Positions 1-7,456 are shown, counted from the stretch's first letter. The stretch is DNA of 64,000 bases from Scandinavium sp002470465 (GCF_040750395.1 NZ_JBFLVD010000019.1:22709-86708), one strand, 5' to 3'. Notes: generated from the letters alone by a model not told the origin. Numbers and translations: made by a program.

Positions 1-289
1 GCTGCTGATTCAGATGGTAGCGGCGCGGATGGGCATTGCGGCTCTGCCGCACTGGGTGGTGGAAAGTTTTGAGCGCCAGGGTCTGGTGGTCACCAAAACC
101 CTGGGCGAAGGTCTGTGGAGCCGGCTGTATGCTGCGGTGCGCGACGGCGAGCAGCGCCAGCCGGTAACGGAAGCGTTTATTCGCTCAGCGCGGAACCACG
201 CCTGCGATCATCTGCCGTTTGTGCGGAACGCGGAGCGACCCAATGGCGATGGACCCACAGTGAAGCCACAATCACCAGCGCCCCTGTGA
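1..289 (+). CDS. metR: MetR, LysR-type activator of methionine genes (3' part only)
   Basis: Only the last ~95 codons are in the window; the frame is already open at base 2. The visible part is the end of the LysR effector-binding domain, with GIAALPHWVVESF followed by a tail matching the E. coli MetR C-terminus (SARNHACDHLPFV). MetR activates metE and other methionine genes using homocysteine as co-effector; this is family knowledge, since the DNA-binding N-terminus is outside the window. The gene converges on yigM, and the two coding ends overlap by 113 bases, so the MetR tail is antisense to the YigM tail. The E. coli order (yigM converging on metR) supports the call. Confidence 0.93.
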   Translation, partial: LLIQMVAARMGIAALPHWVVESFERQGLVVTKTLGEGLWSRLYAAVRDGEQRQPVTEAFIRSARNHACDHLPFVRNAERPNGDGPTVKPQSPAPL

Positions 290-1076
290 TAAAGCTCGGC
301 CAGTGCGGCTGCTGTTGCCAGATGGCGAAATTCACCAGCAGCCCGGCAGGCACGTGCATGTTATTCATGATGCCAAGCGTGCCGGCGTCCACCTGCGTGG
401 CGCCATAGTTCCACATAAAGTAGCCAATCCCGGAAGCCACCACGCCGAGCCACACCAGAATGCCCCACTGTAGCCCCGTCGTCGGCAGCTTTTGCGGATT
501 CCCCAGCGTAAACCACGCCACCAGCGCCACAAGAAATGCCCCCATGTAGAACCACGCGAAAGCGTTATGCTGCGGCATCGGGTGAATCTCCATCAGGCGT
601 TTGTACCCCACCATACCGATAGCAAAAGTGATATTGGAGAGCTGTACCAGCAGCAGGCCCGTCCAGAAATGCGGGCTAATGTGATCATAGCGAATGATGG
701 CTGCGCCAATCACCGCGAGCCCCGCGCTCAGCAGGTAGCCCCAGCGCAGCCGACGCTTGCTGATTAAGTCATAAATCAGCGTGATATAGAGCGGCGTCAG
801 CACGGTAAACAGCAGGAATTCAGAAACGGTCAGGTAGAGATAGGCGCGGAACGCCAGCAGATACATGATGCCGAGCTGCATCGCGCCCACCAGCATATAC
901 AGCACCAGCACCCGCAGCGACTGACCACGGGCGCGCAGGAACGGTAAAAACACCAGCGCCGCCAGGGCCACGCGGACCAGCACGGAGAAAACGCTGTCGA
1001 CGCTGCCCGCCAGGTATTCGCCAATCAGGCTGAAGGAGAATGCCCACAGCACGGTGGTGATAATCAATAATGCCAC
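177..1076 (-). CDS. yigM: YigM, ten-TM transporter of the drug/metabolite family (biotin uptake)
   Basis: This 299-residue hydrophobic protein has about ten predicted membrane segments and matches E. coli YigM in length and along its sequence (start ALLIITTVLWAFSFS; end TADDRRRGSALSE). E. coli YigM is reported to be a high-affinity biotin importer in the inner membrane. I chose the GTG start at 1076 because it gives exactly the E. coli length and N-terminus. The frame stays open to an ATG at 1220, but those extra 48 residues are not family-like. The 3' end overlaps metR by 113 bases in antisense. The island with the bacteriocin genes begins just upstream of this gene. Confidence 0.92.
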   Translation of the reverse strand: MALLIITTVLWAFSFSLIGEYLAGSVDSVFSVLVRVALAALVFLPFLRARGQSLRVLVLYMLVGAMQLGIMYLLAFRAYLYLTVSEFLLFTVLTPLYITLIYDLISKRRLRWGYLLSAGLAVIGAAIIRYDHISPHFWTGLLLVQLSNITFAIGMVGYKRLMEIHPMPQHNAFAWFYMGAFLVALVAWFTLGNPQKLPTTGLQWGILVWLGVVASGIGYFMWNYGATQVDAGTLGIMNNMHVPAGLLVNFAIWQQQPHWPSFITGALVIVASLWVHRHWVAPRSAQTADDRRRGSALSE

Positions 1077-1551
1077 GATGAAACTCTCTGAGGTGAGTGA
1101 GCGCTCATTGTAGCGGAGTCCCCGGTTGACAACTGAACAAATGACAAGCAACCACGCCTTATGCCAGCCTTTTCCCAAAATAAAATAGGGTCGATTACTG
1201 ATAGTTAAATGAATCGCCACGAATAATCTAAATAGCTGCGCCGAATGCCGCTACAGTTGGCTGTGTAGCACTATTCCGCGCAGCTATTCAGGATTCGAGT
1301 CACTGTAAGTCGTATCGCTGAAGGTATTGAGTGACACACCAGTAAGCCGCCCTGACGGCCCGATTACTATCATATCTGTCAGCCGCTGTTACCTCGCAAT
1401 CATTACGTCCACTAAAAATCCTCTAATTAACTGAATGTATTGACAATAAAATATCCACAATATTTAAATGGTCTAATGAACCTTGTAGCCAGAGATTTAT
1501 CAGGACAGGGGCTGAACCATAGCCTCCGGATTTCAGACAAAAGGAAGTCAC
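1077..1551. other. 475-bp intergenic stretch with a nested palindrome
   Basis: No supported gene lies between yigM and the bacteriocin gene. The stretch holds an 11-bp inverted repeat (AATAGCTGCGC at 1231-1241 and its complement at 1278-1288) enclosing a second one (GCTACA at 1250 with TGTAGC). The right half is AT-rich (1420-1470). A TTGACA hexamer at 1440-1445 is followed 15 bases later by TATTTA, a weak promoter candidate for the bacteriocin gene. I found no CTG-N10-CAG LexA box here. AAGGAAG at 1541-1547 is a good ribosome binding site for the gene at 1552. Confidence 0.55.
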
Positions 1552-3000
1552 ATGGCAATCATCCCAGCGTACTACAAAGATGGCATACCTTATGATTCGA
1601 ATGGTAAAGCCATCGTCTCTCCCTCCGGTAATCCTCTCCCCGAAAAGGAACCACTTGTCATCAGCCTCGGTGACGGAAAATATAAGTTCAGGTCAAAGAA
1701 AAAAGCCTGCTACCAGATGTACTTTCAGGCTCTGGGCATGCAGTGGGTGATGGACAGGGATGACGGAAAAGGTGTGGCGATGTGCTACGCCACTGACACT
1801 GAAAAGCACGTTGCGATTAACCTGATGACCGGACAGATGCCCGTTCCTGAATTTACTCCGGAACAGGCTCAGGGCGCCATATCGCTACTGGGCGGGCCCG
1901 GCATACTGGCCCTGAACAGTGGGCAGGAAGGAATACAGTTCGCAGTAGCCGGCGATGGCGTCATGGGCATTGCAGGAGAGCTTTTATCCACTCTGGCTGC
2001 GGCCATCAGCCGGGCAGTTTCCCTGCTGACAGCCAGCACGGCAGGGCCGATGGTGGCAGCGGCATCAACGATTCTGTTCTCACCCTCAGCAGGCCAGGGC
2101 AGCGACCGGATACCCGGTCGCGACGTTGAAGCCATGGTCGCGATGAATGCCCGGATGATGGTGGAAAAGAGGGTTTCCATTGAGCCAGGGACACCGACCG
2201 TTAATTTGCCGATTCGTGGCGCACTGATTAACCAGGACGGTCAGATGGCACTGACGCTGATAAAAACGGGCGAAGGTGCCCCATCAGAGGTCCTCGTACT
2301 GGAATCTGTGCGCGATACATCGACGGGTCTGGATGTCATAACACTGCCGGCGATGGGCGGGGAGCCATCGAGGACTATACTGATTAACCCGGTACCCGCC
2401 CCGTCGACTCCTTCTGATACGGGAAACCAGGCTCCCGCTCCGGTTATACCCCAGCATACCGGAACGGCAGTAAAGCCGGTAGACACTATAACCGTAACCA
2501 CATTTCCGGGGGCAGACGCACAGGAGCTGTATGATTTTATCTACTGGCGCCCGGATGCAGCGGGGACCGGGGTTGAACCTGTCTATGTAATCATAAGCCG
2601 CGCCCGCGATATGGAGGGGACGGTGACGGGACGGGGGCAAACTGTAGGGGATAACTGGCTTTACGAAGCAGGCAAAGGTACGGGAGTACCCATTCCAGCC
2701 CAGATTACTGAGAAACTGCGTGGGCGTAAATTTGCGAATTTTGATGCGTTCAGGAGAGCCTTCTGGACGGAAGCAGGGAAAGATCCAGATCTACTTAAGC
2801 AACTCAAAAGTCAAAACAAGACGAGCGTTAAAAATGGCAAGTCACCATTTGTTCCTGTATCAGAGCGAGTTGGAGGACGTCGACGTTTTGAACTTCACCA
2901 TGTTAATTTGATTAAAGATAATGGCGCAGTGTATGACATTGATAATATTCGCGTGATAACTCCTAAGCGTCATATCGAGATCCATAAAGAAGGTAAGTGA
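1552..3000 (+). CDS. S-type-pyocin / colicin-E9-like DNase bacteriocin
   Basis: A 482-residue modular toxin. Residues 1-115 are of unrecognised type. Residues 118-180 are Gly/Ala-rich and hydrophobic. Residues ~205-350 carry the Pyocin_S pattern (ALTLIKTG, RTILINPV, HTGTAVKPVDTITVTT, DFIYWRPDAAGTGVEPVYV). Residues ~360-482 are a colicin E7/E9-type HNH DNase: GRGQTVGDNWL, ELHH and NIRVITPKRHIEIHK. R443, E447, H449, H450, H474 and H478 align with E9 R96, E100, H102, H103, H127 and H131, so the active site looks complete. In this family the nuclease enters the target cell and degrades DNA. An AAGGAAG site precedes the ATG. The immunity gene starts 1 base after the stop. No intact lysis gene and no LexA box are visible, so release and induction are unclear. 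Confidence 0.9.
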   Translation: MAIIPAYYKDGIPYDSNGKAIVSPSGNPLPEKEPLVISLGDGKYKFRSKKKACYQMYFQALGMQWVMDRDDGKGVAMCYATDTEKHVAINLMTGQMPVPEFTPEQAQGAISLLGGPGILALNSGQEGIQFAVAGDGVMGIAGELLSTLAAAISRAVSLLTASTAGPMVAAASTILFSPSAGQGSDRIPGRDVEAMVAMNARMMVEKRVSIEPGTPTVNLPIRGALINQDGQMALTLIKTGEGAPSEVLVLESVRDTSTGLDVITLPAMGGEPSRTILINPVPAPSTPSDTGNQAPAPVIPQHTGTAVKPVDTITVTTFPGADAQELYDFIYWRPDAAGTGVEPVYVIISRARDMEGTVTGRGQTVGDNWLYEAGKGTGVPIPAQITEKLRGRKFANFDAFRRAFWTEAGKDPDLLKQLKSQNKTSVKNGKSPFVPVSERVGGRRRFELHHVNLIKDNGAVYDIDNIRVITPKRHIEIHKEGK

Positions 3001-3001
3001 G

Positions 3002-3259
3002 ATGAAAAAGAACACGATTTCTGATTATAACGAAGCTGAGTTTCTGGAATTTGTCAGAAAAATTTGCCGAGCAGAAGGGGCCACGGAAGAGGATGATGAC
3101 AAATTAGTCGATGAATTTGAGCGATTAACTGAGCATCCAGACGGTTCTGATCTTATTTATTATCCAAGAGATGATCGTGAAGACAGTCCTGAGGGGATCG
3201 TAAAAGAAGTTAAGGAATGGCGAGCCAAAAACGGCAAGCCGGGATTTAAACAGTGCTGA
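3002..3259 (+). CDS. Colicin-DNase immunity protein (Im9/Im2 family)
   Basis: This acidic 85-residue protein clearly resembles ColE9 immunity protein Im9: ISDYNEAEFLEFVRKIC at the start, LTEHPDGSDLIYYPRDD in the middle and EWRAKNGKPGFKQ at the end. The DLIYYP segment (Y53, Y54) is the conserved helix III that contacts the nuclease; residues ~28-42 correspond to the specificity helix II. The protein should bind and block the DNase domain of the toxin encoded immediately upstream, protecting the producer. The single-base gap implies co-transcription and probably translational coupling. Base composition is more AT-rich than the flanking core genes, consistent with acquired DNA. Confidence 0.92.
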   Translation: MKKNTISDYNEAEFLEFVRKICRAEGATEEDDDKLVDEFERLTEHPDGSDLIYYPRDDREDSPEGIVKEVKEWRAKNGKPGFKQC

Positions 3260-3293
3260 TGCCTACGGCTAAAGGATTAGCTGAAATAAGTAT

Positions 3294-3329
3294 GAATACC
3301 AGCTGTTCGGGGATGAATAGCTGGTATTC
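3294..3329 (+). terminator. Hairpin after the immunity gene
   Basis: A perfect 11-bp inverted repeat (GAATACCAGCT / AGCTGGTATTC) with a 14-nt loop lies 35 bases after the immunity stop codon. It is not followed by a T run, so it is a weak intrinsic terminator candidate. It could instead protect the transcript or attenuate readthrough to the lysis-like ORF at 3350. Confidence 0.4.
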
Positions 3330-3349
3330 CCTCACGACAGGGAGAAGTT

Positions 3350-3496
3350 ATGAAAAAGACAGGACTGGCTCTGGCCACCTTATTTTTTGAGCTTCTCGAC
3401 TATGGCTGGTCTCAGTCGACGAAACTTACCGGAAGCCGGTATCCTGTTGCTTTTCCAGATATAATCGCCTGCCAGATTGATGTGCTCCCAGACTAA
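3350..3496 (+). pseudogene. Truncated lysis-protein-like ORF joined to transposon remnant
   Basis: The ATG is preceded by a strong AGGGAG ribosome binding site. The first codons read MKKTGLALATL, like the start of the small lipoprotein signal peptides of colicin release (lysis) proteins, which usually follow the immunity gene. From about base 3380 the frame runs through the antisense of the Tn3-type transposase end and stops at 3496 (48 residues), with no lipobox cysteine in place. I infer that a bacteriocin-release gene was cut by the transposon remnant. Only ~10 residues support this identity, so it is tentative. Confidence 0.4.
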
Positions 3497-4150
3497 CGGC
3501 GACAAATGCGACAGCAGCTGCTCGTTGATCTTCAGACCTTTACGCTTCAGGGCATCGACCGCTCTTTCCATATACACAGTATTCTACAGGAAGATCGCTG
3601 CCGTCAGCAGCGTCAGTCCGCTGGCGCGATAGCTCTGATTTTCTGGCTTTCGGTCCCTAATTTCCCCCAGACGGGGCATGAATATCGCACGCGCCAGCGC
3701 GTTACGGACTTCACCTTTATTCAGCCCCGCCTATATCCGCCGACGCAGTGCAGGATCGCGGAACCAGTCCAGCATAAACAGCGTTCGCTCAATGCAGCCA
3801 ATTTCTCTCAGCGCTTTTGCCAGGCCATTTTGTTTGGGGTCGCTGGCCAGTTTTTTCAGCATCAGGGATGCCGTTACGGTTCCCTACTTTATCGAGGTCG
3901 CCAGACGCAGCACCTAACGCCTGTGAATCTCGATCTCTTTCAGTTCAGACTGGTCGTGGATATCAGCAACTGAAGCGCCGGGTATTGATCCGCTTTCCCT
4001 TTGATAAACAGCTCTTTATCGTGGAAGTCCTGAATTCGTGGACAGAACACAAATCCCAGCAGATGCATCAGGGCAAGACATGATCGGTGAAACCCGCTTT
4101 ACCGGTGTAATGCTCCCTGATTTCCAGGAAGTTTTCGTGGCACAACAGGA
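3380..4150 (-). pseudogene. tnpA: Decayed Tn3-family transposase (C-terminal part)
   Basis: Read on the minus strand, this is the C-terminal ~250 residues of a Tn3-family TnpA: LEIREHYTGKAGFTDHV, then DKELFIKGKADQYPALQLL, KEIEIHR, KKLASDPKQNGLAKALREIG, RTLFMLDWFRDPALRRRI, NALARAIFMPRLGEIRDR, and the end SPLVWEHINLAGDYIW. The reading is broken by amber codons at 3914-3916, 3884-3886, 3731-3733 and 3584-3586. Frameshifts lie near 4080 and 3970. The N-terminal two thirds and any terminal inverted repeats are missing. The gene is therefore non-functional, but it records a past transposition into the bacteriocin locus. Confidence 0.88.
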
Positions 4151-4288
4151 GGTGTGGAAACGCAGGCCCAGGCTGCATGGCTGAAAGCCCACGGCGTGAA
4201 ATACGCCCAGGGCTGGTTATACAGCAAAGCCCTGACGAGCAGGGCTTTTATGCGCTGGTGTGAAATGCGCTGCGTTACGGCTGATTGA
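4148..4288 (+). pseudogene. C-terminal fragment of an EAL-domain protein
   Basis: A 46-codon plus-strand frame begins inside GGVETQAQAAWLKAHGVKY and continues with AQGWLYSKAL. This is the classic end of an EAL (cyclic-di-GMP phosphodiesterase) domain, where GVET and QGxxxSKPL-type motifs are invariant. No start codon or upstream domain is present: the fragment begins exactly where the transposase remnant ends. Its stop lies inside the 3' end of yigL on the opposite strand. It looks like the surviving tail of a gene lost by a rearrangement. Confidence 0.65.
4226..4249. terminator. Short hairpin near the 3' end of yigL
   Basis: The inverted repeat AGCCCTG-ACGAG-CAGGGCT is followed by TTTT on the plus strand. 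On the minus strand it lies ~26 bases beyond the yigL stop with only a short T run. It could end the pldB-yigL transcript, but it is also part of the EAL coding fragment, so its role is uncertain. Confidence 0.4.
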
Positions 4289-5081
4289 GATAGAGACGAC
4301 GCAGGTAATGCGGCACGGCGTCATCGGCATTGCTGCCAATCACTTCCAGCTCAGGGTGGGAATCTTTCAGGCGCTGATGCGCGTTTTCCATGATGCAGCC
4401 CTTGCCCGCCATTGAGAGCATCTCGGCATCATTCATACCGTCGCCAAAGGCGATACAGTCCTGCAAACCGTAACCCATCATCTTCGCCACGGCTTCCAGC
4501 GCGTGCCCTTTTGACACGCCGCCCGCCATCACCTCCAGGCAGGTCAACGTTGAGAAGCTCACGTTCACCCTGTCGCCCCAGCGTGCATTGATGGCCTGCT
4601 CAAGCGGCAGAAGCACCTCATGGTCTGGCGAAGTGAAGAAAACTTTGCTGACGCCCTCGGCTTCCAGCAGGCCTGGCTCGTACAGCTCGTAGTTGAACAC
4701 CGCTTCCTTGAAGAAACGCATCTCTTCCGGACGATGGCGGTTCATAAACCATTCGTCGTTGCGATAAACGTTGGTCACGATATCCGGACTGTTATGCACC
4801 ACGCCGAAGAGATCGGTAGCGATATCGGAATCGAGGTTATGGGCAAACACCAGATTGCCATCAGTGTCGTGCACGCGGGCACCGTTGGAGGTGATCATAA
4901 ACGCCTTGATGCCAAGGCCGTCGCGGATCTGCCCAACGTCAATATGGTGGCGGCCAGTGGCGAACACAAAGTTCACACCTTTGGCGGTCAGCAGCTTCAG
5001 CGTTTCTTTGGTGTAGGGGGACAAACGATGGTCGGGATTAAGCAGCGTGCCATCTAAATCAGACGCAACAACCTGGTACAT
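4275..5081 (-). CDS. yigL: YigL, HAD-family (Cof-type) sugar/pyridoxal-phosphate phosphatase
   Basis: A 268-residue HAD phosphatase. Motif I is DLDGT near residue 8. The Cof-type cap follows motif II (TSNGA). Motif III lies around GVSKGHAL, and motif IV is FGDGMND. It matches E. coli YigL throughout. E. coli YigL dephosphorylates sugar phosphates and pyridoxal phosphate in the cytoplasm. In Salmonella the sRNA SgrS stabilises its mRNA by pairing inside the upstream pldB coding region during sugar-phosphate stress. The same pldB-yigL arrangement with a 30-base gap is seen here, so this control may also operate. Its 3' end overlaps an EAL gene fragment. Confidence 0.95.
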   Translation of the reverse strand: MYQVVASDLDGTLLNPDHRLSPYTKETLKLLTAKGVNFVFATGRHHIDVGQIRDGLGIKAFMITSNGARVHDTDGNLVFAHNLDSDIATDLFGVVHNSPDIVTNVYRNDEWFMNRHRPEEMRFFKEAVFNYELYEPGLLEAEGVSKVFFTSPDHEVLLPLEQAINARWGDRVNVSFSTLTCLEVMAGGVSKGHALEAVAKMMGYGLQDCIAFGDGMNDAEMLSMAGKGCIMENAHQRLKDSHPELEVIGSNADDAVPHYLRRLYLNQP

Positions 5082-5111
5082 AGAAAATTTAACCTCTGGG
5101 TAAGAGCAACA

Positions 5112-6104
5112 TTAATTATGTCGATCAAAAAACTCGACGATGGTCTGCAGCGCGACTGAGCGCATATCGTCCTTTTCAAAAAGGATCTCATGATAAGCAC
5201 CTTGTATGACAAGCGGGCTGTCATCTTCGCAAGGGTGACCTGCGGCGGCGCGAAGCTCGCAATAGCGATTGTGCATGCGGTTATCCACAACCCGTTCTTC
5301 TTCCGCCTGAATCAGCAACGTGGGCGTGTCATCATCCGCAGCCCCGGCCAGGATCTGTTCCCCGGCAAGCACCCCTTCACGCACCCAGTGATACGTGGGC
5401 CCGCCGACGCGGATATACGGGTTATCCGCATAAAAACCCAGGTTGCGCCGATAGCGTTCCCGGCTGTGGGTCAGGACATTCAGGCCGAACGGCAGCGCAT
5501 GCCAGCGCCCCGTGCCCATGGCGTAGCTTTCTCTTATCCGCTGATGGCCCTCAGCAAAATCAAGAATGTGCCGCACCATCCAGTCCGGCAGGCGCATGAT
5601 GATACCGAACATTGGCGCACAAAGCGCGAGCGCATCGCACTGGTGAGGATTGCGCTGTGAGAAGAGTGTGGCAATAGCCCCGCCCATCGAGTGGCCCAGA
5701 ATATAGCGTTTACGCCACGGGCCGGGCTCGACTTCCTGCTGCCAGAAGGCGGTGAGGTCATCAACGTAATCACTGAAATTCACGACGTGCCCGCGGTGGC
5801 TGTCGTCGAGCATACGGCCTGAGAGCCCCTGACCACGGTGATCGATAATGAGCACATCAAAGCCGCTGTGGAACAGATCGTATGCCAGCTCCGCGTACTT
5901 TACGTAGCTTTCGATCCGCCCGGGACAAACCACAATCACCCGGTCGTGGTTTTCAGCACGAAAGCGGACATAGCGTACCGGAACACTATCCACGCCTGTA
6001 AATTGTGCCTTTTCACGCTGGCGCCAGAAGGTATTCAGCGGCCCCATAGTGAACGCGGCATACGCGTTTTCTCTTGTTTTCCAGTCCATTTTCTGCCGAA
6101 ACAT
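5112..6104 (-). CDS. pldB: PldB, lysophospholipase L2
   Basis: A 330-residue alpha/beta hydrolase. The nucleophile elbow is GHSMGG near residue 142, the strand-turn region has IDHRGQGLSGR, and the catalytic His lies near GAYHEILFEKD. It matches E. coli PldB along its length but is slightly shorter at the C-terminus. PldB hydrolyses lysophospholipids at the inner membrane. The start at 6104 gives the family N-terminus (MFRQKMDWKTRENA). It is followed by yigL in the same direction and diverges from rhtB across a 110-bp gap. Confidence 0.95.
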   Translation of the reverse strand: MFRQKMDWKTRENAYAAFTMGPLNTFWRQREKAQFTGVDSVPVRYVRFRAENHDRVIVVCPGRIESYVKYAELAYDLFHSGFDVLIIDHRGQGLSGRMLDDSHRGHVVNFSDYVDDLTAFWQQEVEPGPWRKRYILGHSMGGAIATLFSQRNPHQCDALALCAPMFGIIMRLPDWMVRHILDFAEGHQRIRESYAMGTGRWHALPFGLNVLTHSRERYRRNLGFYADNPYIRVGGPTYHWVREGVLAGEQILAGAADDDTPTLLIQAEEERVVDNRMHNRYCELRAAAGHPCEDDSPLVIQGAYHEILFEKDDMRSVALQTIVEFFDRHN

Positions 6105-6214
6105 CGGCTATCCACCCCTGCTTACCGCGGAAGATCGTATTTTAATTGGCTTCACTTACAGCGCCTGCACAATAGCGTATTGTGGCATAAAAACAGGCAA
6201 TTCGGGAGTTTCAC

Positions 6215-6835
6215 ATGACCTTTGAGTGGTGGTTCGCTTATTTGCTGACGTCCATAATCTTAAGCCTTTCCCCCGGTTCCGGGGCCATTAATACCATGAC
6301 CACCGCTATCAACCACGGCTATCGCGGCGCGGCGGCATCCATTGCCGGGCTGCAAACCGGGCTCGGCATTCACATCGTGCTGGTCGGCGTCGGGCTGGGT
6401 ACGCTGTTCTCCCGCTCCGTGATGGCGTTTGAGGTGCTGAAATGGGCCGGTGCGGCGTACCTTATCTGGCTTGGCATTCAGCAGTGGCGCGCGGCAGGCG
6501 CAATCGATCTCAATGCCGTCGCGAAGACTCAGACGCGCGGGCATCTTTTTAAACGTGCAGTGTTTGTGAATCTGACCAACCCGAAAAGCATCGTGTTTCT
6601 GGCCGCCCTTTTCCCACAGTTTATCGTGCCGCATCAGCCTCAGGTGATGCAGTACGTGGTGCTTGGTGTGACGACTATCGTGGTCGATATCATCGTAATG
6701 ATTGGCTACGCGACGCTGGCGACGAGGATTGCAGGCTGGATCAAAGGGCCTCGTCAGATGAAGGCCCTGAATAGAGTGTTCGGTTCGCTGTTTATGCTGG
6801 TTGGCGCGCTGTTAGCTTCCGCGCGCCATGCCTGA
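6215..6835 (+). CDS. rhtB: RhtB, homoserine/homoserine-lactone exporter
   Basis: A 206-residue LysE/RhtB-family membrane protein with about six hydrophobic segments. The family signature LSPGSGAINTMTTA near residue 18 and NLTNPKSIVFLAALFPQF match E. coli RhtB at identical length. It exports homoserine and homoserine lactone across the inner membrane. The stop codon ends at 6835 and the stop of convergent rhtC begins at 6836, so no base separates the two genes and no terminator fits between them. Confidence 0.96.
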   Translation: MTFEWWFAYLLTSIILSLSPGSGAINTMTTAINHGYRGAAASIAGLQTGLGIHIVLVGVGLGTLFSRSVMAFEVLKWAGAAYLIWLGIQQWRAAGAIDLNAVAKTQTRGHLFKRAVFVNLTNPKSIVFLAALFPQFIVPHQPQVMQYVVLGVTTIVVDIIVMIGYATLATRIAGWIKGPRQMKALNRVFGSLFMLVGALLASARHA

Positions 6836-7456
6836 TTAGCGCGAGATAATAAGGTGGATACCGAACCCGGCAAACAGGGTACCGGCCACGCCATCAATCC
6901 ATTTGGCCATACGCTGATAGCCGCGGCGCATGGCTGGCATTGCAAACAGGCTCGCCACCACGGTAAACCACGCAAAGGTTTCCACGATAATCAGCAGGAA
7001 AATACCCCAGCGCTCTGCGCCGCCGATGTCGTCTCCGACGAACAGGGAAAATACCGAACCGAAATAGATAATCGCTTTTGGGTTGGCGAGGTTGGTCAGC
7101 AGCCCTTTCAGGAAACTCTTGCCGCCCTGCGCCAGCTCCACTTCCGGGGCTTCCGCAGGCGCTTCGCTTTTCTTCAGCGCACCGCGCAGCATCTGATAGC
7201 CCATCCAGCACAGGTACAGGCCACCGCCAACCATAATGATGTTATGCAGCCAGGCCATTTTTTCGAGGATAAGGTGTAAACCGAGCAGCGCCACGCCCGC
7301 CCAGACCATGACGCCTGCGGTAATGCCGAGCACGCCCATCATCGCCTCTTTACGGGAGCGGCTGACGGCGGTTTGCGACACAAAGAAAAAGTCCGGGCCC
7401 GGGCTCATCAGCGCAATCAGATGCACCATCGCCACGGTGAGAAAAAGCATCAGCAT
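6836..7456 (-). CDS. rhtC: RhtC, threonine exporter
   Basis: A 206-residue LysE/RhtB-family exporter with the signature SPGPDFFFVSQTAVS and about six membrane segments, equal in length to E. coli RhtC. It exports L-threonine. It lies downstream of recQ in the same direction (63-bp gap) and abuts rhtB tail to tail. The loop after the third segment is rich in Glu and Ala (EAPAEAPEVE), as is usual for this protein. Confidence 0.95.
   Translation of the reverse strand: MLMLFLTVAMVHLIALMSPGPDFFFVSQTAVSRSRKEAMMGVLGITAGVMVWAGVALLGLHLILEKMAWLHNIIMVGGGLYLCWMGYQMLRGALKKSEAPAEAPEVELAQGGKSFLKGLLTNLANPKAIIYFGSVFSLFVGDDIGGAERWGIFLLIIVETFAWFTVVASLFAMPAMRRGYQRMAKWIDGVAGTLFAGFGIHLIISR

Noticed and set aside
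1077..1551. Possible LexA/SOS boxes in front of the bacteriocin gene
   Set aside because: I searched by eye for CTG-N10-CAG and found none; closest strings (e.g. CTGAATGTATTGACA) do not fit.
3506..3973. 155-codon plus-strand frame in the island
   Set aside because: It reads the antisense of the transposase remnant; the minus-strand reading matches Tn3-family TnpA.
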